Shown: positions 1 to 10,309 of the stretch, piece after piece
How the letters are laid out: every line of letters begins with the position of its first letter
Numbering within the stretch: the first letter of the stretch is position 1
Assembly (NCBI GenBank): GCA_017607445.1
Contig: JAEVHH010000002.1
Coordinates: 4,269,501 to 4,333,500, forward strand
Source of the DNA: Histoplasma ohiense
Lineage: Eukaryota > Ascomycota > Eurotiomycetes > Onygenales > Ajellomycetaceae
Direction: 5' to 3'
Length of the DNA stretch: 64,000 nucleotides
Notes under the pieces: model-generated
The model's database searches: none
Told to the model about the DNA's origin: nothing
Seen by the model: only the letters and a program-made list of their open reading frames with translations
Program-made: the position numbers and the translations under genes

Positions 1-640
1 TATTTAGAGAAATCATGTATTGATTGCCATTCTTGTTGCTTTGCATCTTGAAATTTTTGATTTGTCAATCAGCACTGATTCTGTGGATTGTTAATTTGTA
101 TTTCTAGATGTGATAACATATTGTCAAAAGTCAACAGTGTTGCTCCTTCATATCTCTCATACAATGATACAAAATTCAACCATTTCTGCTTAATGTGGGT
201 GTCAAGATAAAGTTTAGCATCATTTATCTTGTGTTCTTTCTTTCAATAATATCAGCAGTGGTGTGTAAAGAGAGTCAATATGCAATCTTTATAGTTCTTG
301 AATTCTAACATATTTTTTCCTCAATAATAGTTCTTAATCTTCAATCTTGATGGTGTTTCATTATCATCATCTGTATTGTTCACAGATTGATTTTGTGGTG
401 GTTCTGTGGTGATATTCTGAGTTAATTGAGACTTGATGAGAGTATCTTCATGAATCTGTGCTTCCAACTTGTTGAGCTGCTGTTGTACATGCAGAATAGC
501 TAATTGCTGCTCTCATTCATGAATTTGATCATTCAACTGTTGCAAACACACATTGTGATCATTGGAGGCAGTAGAGGATTCAGATTGGTTTTCAAGAGAT
601 CTTACATGTGTTGAGATCATCTTGTGTGTTTTAACTAATG
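1..640 (-). pseudogene. Ty3/gypsy Gag fragment (element D', runs off left edge)
   Basis: This stretch closely matches the Gag region of element D at about 40737-41340, in the same minus orientation, so it is read as the N-terminal half of a retrotransposon capsid protein. In the better D copy the segment is a 132-codon open stretch rich in Gln, Lys and charged residues with no enzymatic motif, as expected for Gag; here it is broken by stops. Its own LTR lies at 726-996 and the rest of the element is outside the window. Family assignment rests on D, where gag is followed by protease, reverse transcriptase and integrase. Confidence 0.75.
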
Positions 641-725
641 TTGTGTGTTTTAACTAACATTGTGTGCTTTATTGTAGATGTGCGTAACAACAGACCACTC
701 AAATAAAGTTTAGAGTGATTAGAAT
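641..725 (-). other. 5' leader of element D'
   Basis: Untranslated leader between the LTR and gag, matching 41341-41440 in element D. The bases next to the LTR (primer-binding position) read ATTCTAATCACTC on the minus strand; I do not recognise a tRNA 3' end in them. Confidence 0.5.
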
Positions 726-996
726 TGTAAGAGATGATTATAGATGTAATTATGAGAGTAGTGTGAAGTACATATGTAGAATGTTAAGAAGATAGCAATC
801 TCTATTATTCAAAGCTAATCACTGATCTTCTAATATCTACAGATATCAGTGAGCATTATATAGACAACCATCATGCACTACAGCTGTCTATGGTGCTGTG
901 TGCTATGTCCCTCTTCATTAATTCTGATGTGTTCTGTGTTCTTCTATTGCCACATAGCTATTTCCTAATATAGATATCTCTGTTGTGTCTATTACA
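726..996 (-). repeat. 5' LTR of element D' (271 bp)
   Basis: The sequence begins TGTAAGAGATG and ends ATTACA on the plus strand (TGTAATAG...CTTACA in element orientation). It has the same length and sequence as the LTRs at 32864-33134 and 41441-41711. It abuts Helitron sequence on its right, so D' inserted into the Helitron; the partner LTR is out of view and the target duplication cannot be checked. Confidence 0.88.
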
Positions 997-1129
997 ATTA
1001 TTCATGAGTTGCTCTCTGATCAGACTGCAGCAGATTACTCAGATTTGATTGTATATGTTTTTGCAATGAAGATTTTTCATTTTCTTGATGTTCTCAAATC
1101 TGAACAGCTGTTCAGACTGATGTTGATCA

Positions 1130-3317
1130 GAGTATGAACAATTGAATATCAAAAATATGAACTGTCTCATATGCATTTGTTGATCTGACTAGAGGACTCT
1201 GAGCAGTTTTTGTGATCTGAGATAATTGATGAGATTATATCTGCAGAGCTGTCAAACACTGCTGAGAATACAGATGAATTGAGTGAATTGATCTGTAAAT
1301 TCATAATTTATAGTTTATGTAATGCTGATGTGATGAGTCTCTGCTACAAGAATGACAGATGTATGAAATGTTTCTTCAAAGCTTTTCAGAGTGCTACAGC
1401 TGTTGAAGAGAATGGTTATTCTTTGTACAGACAGCAGTATGATTCATCTATCTTCTTCAAACATACTGTCAACAACAGTGAGATTGTAATTAACAACTGA
1501 TGAGTTGTTTCATACAACCTCTATCTCATCTGTATATATAAAGCTCATATAAACATTGAGGTCTGTGCTTCTGTTGAAGTCATAAAATATATCAACAAAT
1601 ATGTCTACAAAGGTCTGAACTGCACTACTCTTCATATCATTGACTTCAATGATGAGATTGATATTCAACTGCACAAGTGTTATATCAGCTCAACTGAGGC
1701 TGTATGATGTATATTTGCATTTCATATACATCAGAAGTTTTCATCAGTTGAGATGTTGTCTATTTATCTATCAGATCATCAGATGATTTACTTTTCTGAA
1801 TTCAAATGTGAAGATCATGAACATATGACTGAACATTTGACAAATAACATGTCTAAGTTCATGGCATTCTTTGTCTACAATCATTCACATTCAGATGCTC
1901 AGTATCTCTACCAAGAATTTCCTCATCATTTGATTTGAAACAAATGTAACTGAAGATGGAAGAACTGTGTGAAGAGGAGGTCAGTTGACTGTCTGTCTCA
2001 TTTCAGTTCATATAATGATAAGATGTTTTTCTTACAGCTGCTTCTTATTAACATATGTGGTCCTCCAAGCTTTGAGACTCTTTGAACAGTGGATGATGTT
2101 TGTCACTCTACATTTCATACAGCATGTCAGATGCTTGATCTTCTGCATGATGATAATGAGTGAATCATTACATTTGAATCTGCTGTTGTATTTACAACTG
2201 CTCACCATATGTGGTCAGTATTCATCACTGTATTGATTCATGAGAATGTTGTAGATTCATCTGCTCTCTGAGCACATTTTCATCATGCTCTCTGCAATGA
2301 TCTTTCACATTGACTGCTTTAGATGAATCTGAACTGTGTGAGCAATGCTTCTGCAGAACATTCATATTATGACTATGATCTGTTTCTTATTCAGCAGCTT
2401 CTGTACAAGTTTGACAGAACTCTTGCAGACTTCAATCTGTTTACATGCAGCTCTGTATAAGATAATCTTATTGAAAACTGGCTATTTTTTGAGGAGCAGA
2501 ACTATAATCTTATAGAGAAAATCATCACTGCAGATGCTCTGCAGATGCAGTTGAATGATGATCAACATCATATATATGATTCAATTCTGGCTGTGATAGA
2601 ATTACAGCTGTCTCACTATTTTATACAGAGTTCAGATGACACTGACAAAACATTTCTTTACAGAGCTCTCTATAGCTGTCTATATGCAGATGAAAAAACT
2701 GTTCTTTATGTGACTTCTTCTGACATTGCAGCTGTTCTTTTACCACATAGCAGAACAGCTCACTTATGTTTTGTCATTTCAATTGAATTGAATGCAGATT
2801 CTGTGTCAAAGATTATCATTCAGAGTGAACTGAGCCATCTGCTGCAGGCTATAGATTTGATTATCTGAGATGAAATCTTCATACAGCACTGCTATTGTAT
2901 GAAGGTTGTTGACTATCTTCTTCAGAATTTATATTTGTTAGATGAGCTTTTTGATGATGTCTCTGTTATATTTAATAATGATTTTGCACAGACTCTGTCT
3001 GTTATGCTGTGTGACAGTCATACTGTAGTTGTTGCAGCTTGCCTGCAGCATTCACATATATGACAGCAGTTAACTGTACTACACTTGACAAGGAATATGA
3101 GACTAGCTGTTGATAATGATAATGTGACATTCCCAAATTAACTTGATCAAATGTCATACAATTCAGACTGCATTGACTGTATTGACTTTTCACTCTATAT
3201 TCATCAGGCTGCTAATATCAGTGCACTGTGTGAGAGGGTGTTTTCTACAGCTGGATTTAGAACTGCAGTGATCTGCTCTGATTACTTCAAGAACCATGCC
3301 ATTCTCACTGTATTAAA
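1130..3317 (+). pseudogene. Helitron Rep/helicase, N-terminal and central part
   Basis: Decayed reading frame of a Helitron transposase (RepHel), which nicks and unwinds DNA for rolling-circle transposition. The HUH motif survives as His-Met-His at 1168-1176, and the Rep tyrosine block reads YINKYVYKG at about 1588-1614. Downstream, 2545-2868 is a 107-codon open piece of the Pif1-like helicase. The Walker A segment at about 2625-2650 reads SDDTDKTF where the family has Gly residues, so its glycines have become aspartates. Further helicase motifs continue to 3317 with in-frame TGA/TAG codons. The gene resumes at 4463 after a LINE insertion. The N-terminal boundary is uncertain because an LTR lies just upstream. 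Inactive copy. Confidence 0.85.
3305..3317 (+). other. Target-site duplication, left copy (LINE at 3318-4449)
   Basis: TCACTGTATTAAA is repeated exactly at 4450-4462, on the other side of the LINE. The first base could belong to the AAT tail, so the duplication is 12-13 bp. Confidence 0.88.
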
Positions 3318-4043
3318 GAAATGAAGATTGAACAATGGAAAAGATTTGAGTATATTTGAATATTCTCTGATAGTCAAGCAGGGCTTAAAAGACTTCAAAG
3401 TAATAAAATCAGCAGTGGACAGTCAATGCTAGAGCTGATTTTGAAAAGTCTTCAAAATATTCAAAGAAAAATCTCACTCAATTGTTCTATTCATCTTCAC
3501 TGGGTGCCTGCTCACATGGGTATATATAGCAATGAAATGGCTGATAAAGCTGCAAAAAGAGCCACTGAGTTAGAAGTCTGCTGTCAAAGAATTGTAACAT
3601 AGTCTTTTATTAAAAGAAGAATAAGAGAATTATGTTTACAAAAGTAGCAAGATGTCTGATTCATGCAAAGAAAAAGTGTACATTATTCCAGATTTGAAAC
3701 TAAGCCAAAGTGGAAGACTTGCTCAATAAAGTGTAAGAAGAAACTTTTTGCTACAATAATGCAGCTAAAGCTTGGATATGAATATTTCAAATCATATTTA
3801 GCAAAGTTTAAAGATGATTTAAATGATCTGTGTTCAGATTGTCAGTTATATGAAAATCCAGAGCATCTTCTGTTACTTTGTACAAAGTATTCAGAACTAA
3901 GATTGAGACTGAGAGAGAAATATCAACTGAATCAGTTAAGTTTGAATTTGCTATTCAATACAAAAGCTGGAAATATGTTTTTAATTGAATATTTAAATGA
4001 GTCAAATATTGCTACAAGAGCTTGTTTGAATAGTGTTATTTGA
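3318..4043 (+). pseudogene. LINE ORF2 C-terminus: end of RNase H and terminal zinc-knuckle
   Basis: Carries the last part of the RNase H fold (HWVPAHMGIYxNEMADKAAKRA at about 3497-3565) followed by the C-terminal domain with a C-x2-C-x7-H-x4-C knuckle (CSDCQLYENPEHLLLLC) at about 3832-3882. Frame is interrupted by TGA/TAG, for example near 3356, 3601 and 3660. The longest open piece is 3663-4043 (126 codons). It was translated originally as the C-terminus of an RT-RNase H polyprotein; full context is seen in copies at 36857 and 57895. Not functional. Confidence 0.85.
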
Positions 4044-4449
4044 TGATATTTAGATCAATTGTTCTTGTTTATTTTATTTTGATCTTTTCTTTAACTTTGT
4101 TTATTGTTAATTTTCATTTGTTTCAAGCAGTTTGCTTCATTATTTGTTGATAAAGTCATTGCAAATGTTTTTTCTTTTCTGTTGATTTTTAATAGCTGCT
4201 GTCTTTTATAATATTTATTTTCTTTGTTTTGAAGTTGAGTTGTGCTAACTCATTGACATTCTTTTGATTTTATTTTTGAATTGAATAGTTTGAATAGTTG
4301 TTTGATTCTGAGCTGGAATTCTGTTAATGCATGTGTCAAATTGTTTTTGTATATTAGAATATTCTTGATTTGAAAAATTCTGAAGTATTTCAGATAGATG
4401 TCATAGTCACTGACTGTATACATCTATAATTGAAGAATAATAATAATAA
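3318..4449 (+). mobile_element. 5'-truncated I/Tad-type LINE, copy L1
   Basis: Starts abruptly inside the RNase H domain and ends in a (TAA/AAT)n tail, the typical product of target-primed reverse transcription that stopped early. It is nearly identical to 37441-38572 in copy L2. The 3' untranslated region is 4044-4449. It sits inside the Helitron helicase, so it is younger than the Helitron. Confidence 0.9.
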
Positions 4450-4462
4450 TCACTGTATTAAA

Positions 4463-5020
4463 TCAAAATGTATTTCACATTAATGAATGAGTTATGATGG
4501 CTATGTCAGAGGATGTTCATATATTCTATACTGCAGATGTGACTCATACAGATGATCTGACTCTGAGCTGTGAAGAGTTCTTCTGTGAATATCTGACTGT
4601 CATTAACTGTTCAGTTCTGTTATTATTTATATTGAGATTGAAAGTGAGCACTTCTGTTATGCTTCTGCAAAATCTTCAGCTGTCTGAAGGGCTCTGCAAC
4701 AGCACAAGAATGATTGTTCAGTGAATGATAATTCATTTACTTGAAATAAAGATCATATTCAATATATATAAGAGTTCAGTTCATATATTGTCACAGATTG
4801 ATTTACATACTCAATCTATTGAGATTTCATTCAGCATGACTCATTATCAGTTTTCAGTTCATTCATGTTTTGCAATGATAATCAACAAGTCTCAGAGACA
4901 GTCTCTTTCTACAGTTGATATTGATCTCAGAAATCTCATATTCTCACATGATCAGCTGTATATTACACTCTTTTAAACTACAAATATCAGCCAGCTGACT
5001 GTTCTGCTGAATGAGAATGA
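4463..5020 (+). pseudogene. Helitron helicase, C-terminal part
   Basis: Continues the helicase frame after the LINE and its target duplication. Two open pieces, 4494-4724 and 4725-4976, are separated by one TGA. They hold the segment around MLLQNLQLSEGLCNSTRMIV and the final superfamily-1 motif region (AMIINKSQRQSLSTVDIDL) typical of Pif1-like Helitron helicases. A further stop follows ITLF where the family has SRT-type residues. The Helitron 3' end (hairpin plus CTRR) was not located with confidence. Confidence 0.85.
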
Positions 5021-5723
5021 TGAGAGATATACATTAAATGAGATATATCTGAAGATTCTACAGTTTTTCAATTAATTCTTCTGCTACTATTATTTTTTCT
5101 TCTTTGTCTACAGAATGCCATCTTCAGATGTTAAAATAGAGGTCTTTGAACATGTAAAAAAAACTATCATTACAAAAATTGACACTAACTATTAAAAAAA
5201 AGAAAAAAGCAATAATATCTCACTGAGCTCATCTCACATCTCACATGGCTCATACAGTCAGCTCACATCACTCTCTATTTTTCAAGTTTTTTAATCAGAG
5301 CTGTAATACTCACAGAGACATTTTATTGACTGAGTTGAGTTATTTGCAACAGATTCATGATTTCATTCTACTCTCTATACAACTGCTTCATCTCTTTCTT
5401 CATATTACAGAGTCAGTACATCTTCATCTGCAGCTACAATAACTTCAGCTTCATAATTTCACTATTACTTATCTCATTATTCTTTTCTTTATTCTTCAGA
5501 GTTACAAATGACATCTGTTTCTTTTTTGTCAGATCAGACAGCTCAGCTGTCTAATTCAGCTTCATATTAATAACTCACTTCTTTCTCTTTTCTTTTCTCT
5601 ACTCATTCTTCTTTACAGCTACAGAGTCAGTGGACTGCTGATTCTCTGTTATTTTCATATCAGTATATATATTTTTCATATACATTTTGCTAATGTATTT
5701 GCATGCTATATAGAGACAATTCA
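5021..5723. other. AT-rich spacer, probable Helitron tail and decayed repeat
   Basis: Low-complexity CA/TC-rich and A-run sequence. Short open frames (for example 5245-5442) have no recognisable motif and look like chance. No terminal hairpin could be assigned. Otherwise I see nothing. Confidence 0.35.
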
Positions 5724-6332
5724 TTACTTATCAGACCACAAGCTGCAGTATTTGTTTAGTAAATTATAATGACAATTCACACAGACTCTCTTCAATATGC
5801 TGAAGATCACAATACACTCAACAAACAGATCATGACTCTTCTTATATAAGCTGTATAATAGATTGACTTTGATACTATAACTGTGAGCAAATGCTGATTC
5901 TATATTTGTTGTTCTTTTTAGCTGAAGCTTGAAATTCTTCTCATGCAGTACTATATTTCTCTTGAATCTCATCTTTTGCAGTTGTGTAATAACTTCACTG
6001 TTATCTTTGATGATTTGTTCTATCAGCAGCTGTAGTCTATGTTCTGATGTTCATATATTGATGAACTGCTGATGTGGCTGCTGAGGGATGGATGCAGATG
6101 AGCTGATGAGCTGCTGGGGCTGCTGAGACTGCTGAAGATGAAGTGAGAGTGGATTGATGAATGATGTGAGCTGCTGAGCTTGCTCTGCACTATTGTTAAC
6201 TGTAATTCCATCATTTCTGAGCTGTTTCTCTTCATCTTTTGACAGTTCTCTACTTATATTCAGCCATTTTGGCTGCTTTGATTGTATTACAGACATTTCA
6301 GAGATTGATAGATGTAAATTGTTGTATTTCAA
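5724..6332 (-). pseudogene. Unknown protein, about 200 codons, one internal TGA
   Basis: Two minus-strand open pieces (6332-6051 and 5972-5724) lie in the same frame, separated by a TGA near 6050 that could be a mutated Trp or Arg codon, so they are probably one gene. The first part is rich in Gln and Ser (several Gln-Gln pairs). The second is basic and then has a C-x2-C pair (VCVNCHYN) near its end. I do not recognise the family. It lies between Helitron remnants and a minisatellite element and has the base composition of the decayed repeats, so it is probably part of a transposon. The start is arbitrary; no ATG opens the frame. Confidence 0.4.
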
Positions 6333-6477
6333 TTTCTTGCTATTTGATTGTAATCACTACATTCTCTACATGAGCTGTCTGACATTTAATTACACCTTGC
6401 TTAGTGCTTCTACATTAACTCTACAACACTACTACAGTGTTATTCATCTTTTTCATCTATGTGATTGTTCTCTATTG

Positions 6478-6613
6478 ACAGCCGTAGATTACATGGAATT
6501 CACATATACAAGTCACATGCAGCCATTGGATATCTCATTATGTTCGCCTGAGGGATTAAACGGTGTGTTTTCAAGCTGGATAAGCGAGCGCAAGCGAGCG
6601 ATTGTGGCTTGTA
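6478..6613 (+). other. Short GC-normal segment, possible pogo-type transposase fragment
   Basis: Unlike its neighbours this stretch keeps CpG (TTCGCC, AAACGG, GCGAGCGCAAGCGAGCG). One frame reads YTSHMQPLDISLCSP, which resembles the conserved His-x-x-Gln-Pro-Leu-Asp segment near the third acidic residue of pogo/Fot1 (DDE_1) transposases. The match is too short to be sure. It may instead be unmutated host DNA next to the element at 6614. Confidence 0.25.
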
Positions 6614-6639
6614 TGATTGATGGAGATATCACCTCTATC

Positions 6640-7765
6640 TAGTGCTGTCAATCAATCTATTGCTGCTAAGCTATCCCTCGCTGCTAAGCTATCCCTCGCT
6701 GCTAAGCTATCGCCGCTGCCAACCTATCTATTGCTGCAAGCTATCCCTCGCTGCTAAGCTATCCCTTGCTGCTAAGCTATTCCTTGCTGCTAAGCTATCC
6801 CTCGCTGCTAAGCTATCGCCGCTGCCAACCTATCTATTGCTGCAAGCTATCCCTCGCTGCTAAGCTATCCCTCGCTGCTAAGCTATCGCCGCTGCCAACC
6901 TATCTATTGCTGCAAGCTATCCCTCACTGCTAAGCTATCCCTCGCTGCTAAGCTATCGCCGCTGCCAACCTATCTATTGCTGCAAGCTATCCCTCGCTGC
7001 TAAGCTATCCCTCGCTGCTAAGCTATCCCTCGCTGCTAAGCTATCGCCGCTGCCAATCTATCTATTGCTGCAAGCTATCCCTCGCTGCTAAGCTATCCCT
7101 CGCTGCTAAGCTATCGCCGCTGCCAACCTATCTATTGCTGCAAGCTATCCCTCGCTGCTAAGCTATCCCTCGCTGCTAAGCTATCGCCGCTGCCAACCTA
7201 TCTATTGCTGCAAGCTATCCCTCGCTGCTAAGCTATCCCTCGCTGCTAAGCTATCCCTCGCTGCTAAGCTATCGCCGCTGCCAACCTATCTATTGCTGCT
7301 AATCTATCGCTGCTGTCAATCTATCTATCGCTGCTAATCTATCTATTGCTGCTAATCTATCGCTGCTAATCTATTGCTGCTGTCAATCTATCTATCACTG
7401 CTAATCTATCACTGCTAATCTATCGCTGCTGCCAATCTATCACTGCTAATTTATTGCTGCTGCCAACCTATCTATTGCTGCCAATTTATCTACCACTGCC
7501 AATCTATCTATCGCTGCTAATCTATCGCTGCTGTCAATCTATCTATCGCTGCTAATCTATCGCTGCTAATCTATCGCTGCTAATCTATCGCTGCTAATCT
7601 ATCACTGCTAATCTATCGCTGCCAACCTATCTACAGCGGCGAATCTATCTATTGCTGCCAACCAACCTACCTACCACTGCCAACCTATCTATCGCTGCCA
7701 ATCTATCGCTGCCAATCTATCGCTGCCAACCTATCTACTGCCGTGAATCTATCTATCACTATCAT
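6640..7765 (+). repeat. Minisatellite array with higher-order structure
   Basis: Built from units such as CTATCCCTCGCTGCTAAG (18 bp). In the first half two or three of these plus CTATCGCCGCTGCCAAC and CTATCTATTGCTGCAAG form a roughly 70-bp higher-order unit, repeated about eight times. The second half degenerates to CTATCGCTGCTAAT/CTATCTATCGCTGCCAAC types. CpG and CpC are well preserved, in contrast to the homologous array in T2. Confidence 0.92.
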
Positions 7766-7871
7766 TACTAGTTCAAAATAGAACTAGAGCATAAATACAC
7801 TAAACTTCTTTTGATAGATAATGATTTTTGGTAACACTCATAGCATTATATCATCTATATAGGGTAAATCA

Positions 7872-7917
7872 TGGTCCCATTTGATCCCATTTTACAAAAT
7901 GGAACCAAATGAGACCA
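7872..7917. repeat. Near-perfect 22-bp inverted repeat (hairpin) in the right arm of T1
   Basis: TGGTCCCATTTGATCCCATT begins the left arm (7872-7893); the right arm is 7896-7917, with a 2-nt loop and only two mismatches. The same structure occurs in T3 near 48010-48056 and, mutated, in T2 near 46863-46909 and in a relative near 23362. Confidence 0.8.
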
Positions 7918-8085
7918 GAATCAGTAATTTATAAGAAGAACATGATCTGGGACTAGATTTATAATATAAACAGTGTAAAGTGACTAATTTAATAAACACT
8001 ATATGAGACCAGAACTAAGAAATTTGATAATGAGACTGAAGAAATATTTAGTCTCAGTTTCATGCATGGTCATACAGCCAGTCTA

Positions 8086-8752
8086 ATCTGAAATACTTCA
8101 GGATTTTTCAAATCAAGAATATTCTAATATACAAAAACAATTTGACACATGCATTAACAGAATTTCAGCTCAGAATCAAACAACTATTCAGACTATTCAA
8201 TTCAAAAATAAAATCAAAAGAATGTCAATGAGTTAGCACAATTCAACTTCAAAACAAAGGAAATAAATATTATAAAAGACAGCAGCTATTAAAAATCAAC
8301 AGAAAAGAAAAAACATTTACAATGACTATTATCAATAAATAATGAAGCAAACTGCTTGAAACAAATGAAAATTAACAATAAACAAAGTTAAAGAAAAGAT
8401 CAAAATAAAATAAACAAAAACAACTGATCTAAATATTATCAAATGACACTATTCAAACAAGCTCTTGTAGCAATATTTGACTCATTTAAATATTCAATTA
8501 AAAACATATTTCCAGCTTTTGTATTGAATAACAAACTTAAACTTAACTGATTCAGTTGATATTTCTCTCTCAGTCTCAATCTCAGTTCTGAATACTTTGT
8601 ACAAAGTAACAGAAGATGCTCTGGATTTTCAGATAATGAACAATCTGAACACAGATCATTTAAATCATCTTTAAATTTTGCTAAATATGATTTGAAATAT
8701 TCATATCTAAGTTTTAGAGACATTATTGTAGCTAAAAGTTTCTTCTTACACT
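8086..8752 (-). mobile_element. LINE fragment L3, minus strand
   Basis: Reverse-complement copy of the LINE 3' end. It includes a 94-codon open C-terminal piece (8723-8439, with the CSDCSLSENPEHLLLLC knuckle) and the 3' UTR. Compared with L2 it lacks the last ~50 bp and the AAT tail, because T1 abuts it, and it is truncated at the 5' end near 8752. In the knuckle segment, SLSENPEH replaces QLYENPEH of other copies. Confidence 0.88.
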
Positions 8753-9600
8753 TGCAGATGAAGCATTGTATGACAACATTCTATCACTTTTGTATAAATG
8801 AAAAAGTCAAATACTTAAACAGAATACTAGACAGTATACTGACAAAATATCTGATGAGAAAATCTATAGAATTATGAGATGAATATCTGAGACAGACATT
8901 ATTTACAATGTGAGTTTATCAGTATGCAGTCTCAAAATACTTGCTGTTCTACCTGCTCTATGAGGTGCATCTGTGTATTTCAGAGGATATGCAGAAGCAG
9001 ATAGAGAAGGAGATAGTGATTATAAATATGAAATTAAAAGTAAGAGAAATTAGCCACATCTGAGCAAAAGCAAACAATTTACTGCTCAATCACATCATAT
9101 AATTGAAAAGAATATGAGACTCACTAGTGAAAGAAACAAGTCTTGCTATGGACATTTGAATTCTTATATGAAATGAAAAATCTGAGAAGTTTCAATCAAG
9201 ATGATTTGAGCTGTACAAAATTCTCAAATCACATTCTCTTGAAATGTATACTTTGAAGAAATCAGAGAGATAGATTCTATACAATCTTATAAATGACTTT
9301 TGTCTTATAGAGATGAAGATAAAGAATCTCAATGAGCTGTGATCATCTACAACACTATCATCAGTGTTGAAGAAAAGAGAGCTTACAATAGAAAAGCTCA
9401 GAAAAGTTAGAGAAATCATTGATATTTATGAATCAGATAATATCACTTACTCAGATCTCTCAACAATAATCAAAAAAGAATGAAAGGAAATGAAAAAGAC
9501 AGATATACAGCATACTCTGATAAGTGATGAGACTGTTGCTGACTATATGATATTGTGATATAGACAGTGAGTGCAATATAATCAAAGATGAACTTAAGAC
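8753..9600 (+). pseudogene. Ty3/gypsy integrase C-terminal fragment
   Basis: A decayed plus-strand frame resembles the C-terminal half of a gypsy integrase. It has a YLRQTLFTM...YQYAVSKYLLFYLLY segment (the integrase stretch before the GPY/F module), then FQSR-stop-FELYKILKSHSLEMYTLK, which matches the GPY/F pattern with Trp turned into a stop. About ten in-frame TGA/TAG codons are present. It belongs to a different gypsy lineage from A, C, D and N (no chromodomain seen). The 5' part is missing at the LINE junction. Confidence 0.55.
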
Positions 9601-9770
9601 AGCTGATCAGCATATGAATTAAGTTGCAAGAAACAAAGAAATTCAGAAGAGAATTTGACTGTCTATACTAAACTGACTGTGTAACTATATATGAAATCAT
9701 AATCAATTTTAGCATTGATCTCATTCTCATATATTTTAGTTCTGATTCTATATATTGTTTTTCAAATCAG
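9601..9770 (+). mobile_element. hAT-type element terminus, left half of the site disrupted by element A
   Basis: From about 9668 the sequence CTAAACTGACTGTGTAAC... matches the TAGACTGACTGTGTGAC terminus at 51021 and stays alignable to the insertion point of element A. The same element resumes at 23259. The locus at 51021-51150 shows the uninterrupted form. Confidence 0.65.
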
Positions 9771-10304
9771 TGTAACGGGCGTACTTCGATTAACGATTTG
9801 GTACTATTCTAATTACAGATTACAAATTGATTAAGAAAGAAAAGAGAAAAGAAATCAGAAGAAAAGATTGTACAAAGAGGGTTCTTATAGAGAAAAGTTT
9901 GAGATAGAAGAATATCAGAAGCCACTCCACAGTGAAGCACAGAGTGAAAGAACATTAAGAGGTATGTGTAAGAATTGTTAGAAACTACACAAGCACAGAG
10001 TGTGAGGCAGGGGAATCATTGAGAGCTACATGAAAGAATTGTTAGAGACTATATGAGTGTGGAACACAGAGTGAGAGAGCATTAGAAGCTACACAGAAGA
10101 ATCATTAGAGACTACACAAGTGCAGAGCACAGAGCAGAAGAATATTAAGAGTCATGCAGAAGAATTATTAGAAACTATACAAGCACAAAATATGAAGCAG
10201 AAGAACATTGAGAATTACACAAGATCACAACAGTCAGAAACAAGCAGATGCAGAAGAGAAGTTGATTGCATAAAATAATTACTAACAGATGCTAATTCAT
10301 CACA
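9771..10304 (-). repeat. 3' LTR of chromovirus A (534 bp)
   Basis: On the plus strand it begins TGTAACGGGCG and ends TCATCACA. It contains several imperfect ~55-60 bp tandem units built on AGAATCATTAGAGACTACAC and AGAAGAACATT. Some CpG remains at its outer end (GGGCGTACTTCGATTAACG). Confidence 0.93.
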
Positions 10305-10309
10305 TTATC

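Larger units (their letters stand above)
6614..8085 (+). mobile_element. Minisatellite-bearing hAT-type non-autonomous element T1
   Basis: Same architecture as T2 (45463-47077) and T3 (47080-48224): a short unique lead, a long tandem array, then a unique right arm of about 320 bp ending in ...CAGCCAGTCTA. The right end is the inverted form of the TAGACTG... terminus shared with the hAT end at 45462. The left arm present in T3 is missing here. It codes for nothing recognisable. T1 abuts a 3'-clipped LINE on its right. Confidence 0.7.

Noticed and set aside
6640..7765. CRISPR-like repeat array
   Set aside because: Units are contiguous with no unique spacers, differ in length, and lie in a eukaryotic transposon; it is a minisatellite.
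9192..9419. 75-codon minus-strand frame
   Set aside because: Overlaps the gypsy integrase C-terminal fragment on the plus strand, which has recognisable motifs.
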